From positions 1-13,743 of the forward strand of contig PCWU01000152.1 of NCBI GenBank assembly GCA_002787455.1: 13,743 bases of DNA, given 5' to 3'. Shown here piece after piece: positions 13,440 to 13,743 of the stretch. Position numbers and translations under genes: made by a program. Positions within the stretch are counted from its first letter, which is position 1. Each line of letters opens with the position of its first letter. Origin of the DNA: Gallionellaceae bacterium CG11_big_fil_rev_8_21_14_0_20_60_62. GTDB lineage: Bacteria > Pseudomonadota > Gammaproteobacteria > Burkholderiales > Gallionellaceae. The notes below the pieces were generated by a model. The model worked only from the letters and a program-made list of their open reading frames with translations, was not told where the DNA came from and made no database searches.

Positions 13440-13743
13440 ATGCTCCGCCTCACCGAAATCCGCCTGCCGCTCACCCATCCTGCCGACCATCTCAAGGCCG
13501 CGATCCTCAAGCGATTGGGCATCGCCGCCTCGGAACTGCTGGCCTTTTCGATCTTCCGGCGCGGCCATGATGCGCGCAAAAAAAACGCGATCATGCTGGT
13601 CTATACCGTGGATGTTGAAGTACGCAACGAAGCCGCGCTGCTCGCGCAGAACATCCCGCATGTCGGTCCGGCGCCGGACATGCGCTACCGTGTCGTGGCG
13701 CAGGCGCCGCTGGATTTGCAGGAACGTCCCGTGGTCATCGGCA
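13440..13743 (+). CDS. FAD-dependent dehydrogenase (COG2509 family), N-terminal part (3' end outside window)
   Basis: The frame opens with an ATG at 13440 and runs without a stop to the window edge, giving about 101 residues. The start MLRLTEIRLPL followed by a helix ending in KRLGIAASELLAFSIFRRG and then DARKKNAIMLVYTVDVEV is the characteristic N-terminal domain of the COG2509 uncharacterised FAD-dependent dehydrogenases, which precedes the FAD-binding Rossmann motif. The last visible residues, RPVVIG, would lead directly into that glycine-rich motif, which is cut off. The substrate in this family is not established. No clear Shine-Dalgarno sequence is seen. A TAGAAT (13428-13433) immediately upstream could act as a -10 element, which would make the transcript nearly leaderless, but no -35 supports it. 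Confidence 0.82.
   Translation, partial: MLRLTEIRLPLTHPADHLKAAILKRLGIAASELLAFSIFRRGHDARKKNAIMLVYTVDVEVRNEAALLAQNIPHVGPAPDMRYRVVAQAPLDLQERPVVIG

Noticed and set aside
13098..13661. 187-codon open frame on the minus strand
   Set aside because: It spans the radA start in another frame and is antisense to the COG2509 gene start; both real genes have recognisable N-termini.

Overview
The window is ordinary-looking chromosomal DNA of high GC content from a Gram-negative bacterium, most likely a betaproteobacterium (possibly Nitrosomonadales/Gallionellaceae-like; this lineage call is an inference from protein character only). The genes are dense and on both strands. I found no tRNA, rRNA, transposase, integrase, CRISPR array or origin. 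No gene-free stretch exceeds 300 bases; the longest gaps are about 284 b (5182-5465) and 216 b (11803-12018).

Layout. 1-503 (+): C-terminal end of a TgpA-type transglutaminase membrane protein. 534-974 (+): queD, for queuosine precursor synthesis. 1052-2659 (+): two tandem paralogous thymidylate-kinase-like P-loop proteins of unknown substrate. 2670-4545 (-): a lipid kinase of the diacylglycerol/sphingosine kinase fold, preceded by an integral-membrane PAP2 phosphatase. 4639-5181 (+): a second PAP2 phosphatase, divergent and with a signal peptide. 5182-5465: a gap with a GC-rich palindromic element. 5466-6014 (+): an exported DUF2147 protein. 6049-7377 (-): a MOP-superfamily (Wzx/PST-like) flippase. 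7513-11802 (-): a tightly packed four-gene operon of fatty acyl-AMP/ACP ligase, NAD(P)-dependent reductase, acyl carrier protein and serine palmitoyltransferase. 12019-13380 (-): radA. 13440-end (+): start of a COG2509 FAD-dependent dehydrogenase.

Central interpretation. The four-gene operon matches, in content and gene order, the bacterial ceramide-synthesis set known from Caulobacter (acyl-ACP synthetase, cerR, dedicated ACP, spt). The Spt protein closely resembles Sphingomonas serine palmitoyltransferase around the PLP lysine and elsewhere. A fatty acid would be activated by the ligase, loaded on the ACP and condensed with serine by Spt; the reductase would reduce the 3-keto group. The bacterial ceramide synthase (bCerS, an N-acyltransferase) is not in the window. 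A good sigma70-like promoter lies about 80 b upstream of the operon and a strong intrinsic terminator lies after spt.

The region downstream is rich in possible lipid-tailoring functions: a flippase, a DUF2147 protein, two PAP2 phosphatases, a lipid kinase and two small-molecule-kinase-like proteins. I suggest, as inference only, that 1052-11802 is a sphingolipid synthesis and head-group modification neighbourhood. The lipid kinase would be a candidate ceramide kinase and the PAP2 proteins candidate lipid-phosphate phosphatases.
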